Origin: Cordylochernes scorpioides
Taxonomy: Eukaryota > Arthropoda > Arachnida > Pseudoscorpiones > Chernetidae
Length of the DNA: 64,000 nucleotides
Assembly (NCBI GenBank): GCA_030710605.1
Contig: CP092884.1
Location: 19,821,483-19,885,482 of the forward strand
Direction: 5' to 3'
Shown: one piece after another, positions 63,779 through 64,000 of the stretch
How the letters are laid out: the number at the start of each line of letters is the position of its first letter
Numbering within the stretch: position 1 is the stretch's first letter
Notes under the pieces: generated by a model
What the model was told of the DNA's origin: nothing
The model's input: only the letters and a program-made list of their open reading frames with translations
The model's database searches: none
Position numbers and translations under genes: made by a program

Positions 63779-63900
63779 TCTAAATATAAATAAAAATGAA
63801 TGTATGTGTGTGTGTGTGTCCTTTATACCTGACCAAACCACTCATTGGAACGCCGTGAAACTTTGGGAAGTTATTTAGTATAGTACTGGGAAGGTTTTCT
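63779..63900 (+). mobile_element. Helitron G, 5' part
   Basis: Starts TCTAAATATAAATAAAAATG after A, follows Helitron F through the (TG)n and CTGACCAAACCACTCATTGG, then diverges at about 63900. Confidence 0.7.
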
Positions 63901-64000
63901 GAAAAATAATTTCTTGAATATCCTTAGTTATTTGCAGATTTGTATACACTGCGTGACATTGAAAATGGAACACCAAGAAATAGTGGCCAGAAAGTGATGA
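63901..64000. other. Window end, unclassified
   Basis: CACTGCGTGACATTGAAAAT followed by GGAACACC looks like a transposon terminus, but the partner end is outside the window. Confidence 0.3.

Overview
This is a eukaryotic, animal-type genomic window, AT-rich overall, and it is almost entirely built of transposable elements nested inside one another. I see one host protein-coding gene, a flavin-containing monooxygenase (FMO) on the minus strand. Its two coding exons (41036-41653 and 26569-27444) are separated by a 13.6-kb intron full of retroelements and Helitrons. The mixture of BEL/Pao, Gypsy, Penelope, Tc1/mariner, DUF4817-type transposases, Tigger and Helitrons, together with a roughly 494-residue FMO of the long animal type, suggests an arthropod. 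A chelicerate is my best guess, but this is inference and the species is not identifiable from the sequence.

Layout from left to right. 1-5256: the gag-pol side of a BEL/Pao element (minus strand, open frame to the window edge) with its 290-bp LTR, inserted into a Gypsy gag (5257-5938) that itself lies in a decayed Jockey-like LINE (5939-7815). 8050-9250: a DUF4817-type transposase pseudogene. 9513-9622: a U6 snRNA copy. 10393-11675: a Helitron end interrupted by a Penelope fragment with a 12-bp target duplication. 11816-13138: a dead mariner. 13149-24599: a second BEL/Pao whose 3' LTR has been split by a hammerhead-ribozyme foldback repeat; that repeat holds a Tc1-type transposon, which in turn holds a Penelope element. 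26569-41653: the FMO gene. Its intron carries Helitrons and a cluster of GC-rich Tx1-like LINEs (30171-40390) that sit in dinucleotide microsatellites. 41679-46304: a nearly intact Gypsy element with a 5-bp target duplication, about 24 bp upstream of the FMO splice acceptor. 46437-48623: a second Penelope with hammerheads in inverted arms. 48636-49576: a Helitron. 49621-52790: 3' part of a third Gypsy-like element. 52885-55370: an intact-looking Tigger transposon. 55300-58729: a large inverted duplication holding an assembly gap, a hammerhead repeat and a Helitron that carries two tRNA-Gly copies. 58730-62970: a third, decayed BEL/Pao. 63172-64000: tandem Helitron ends.

The most interesting signals are these. 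(1) Hammerhead ribozymes recur in Penelope and non-autonomous repeats, and one repeat family (called X here, with its own TATA box and initiator) lies just downstream of a hammerhead in the same order at two loci. (2) A LINE family targets (CA)n and (TC)n microsatellites, has a 3' terminal hairpin that covaries between copies, and has ORF1-only (half-LINE) derivatives. (3) A Helitron has captured and duplicated a tRNA-Gly gene. Coordinates of element ends were read by eye and can be off by a few bases.
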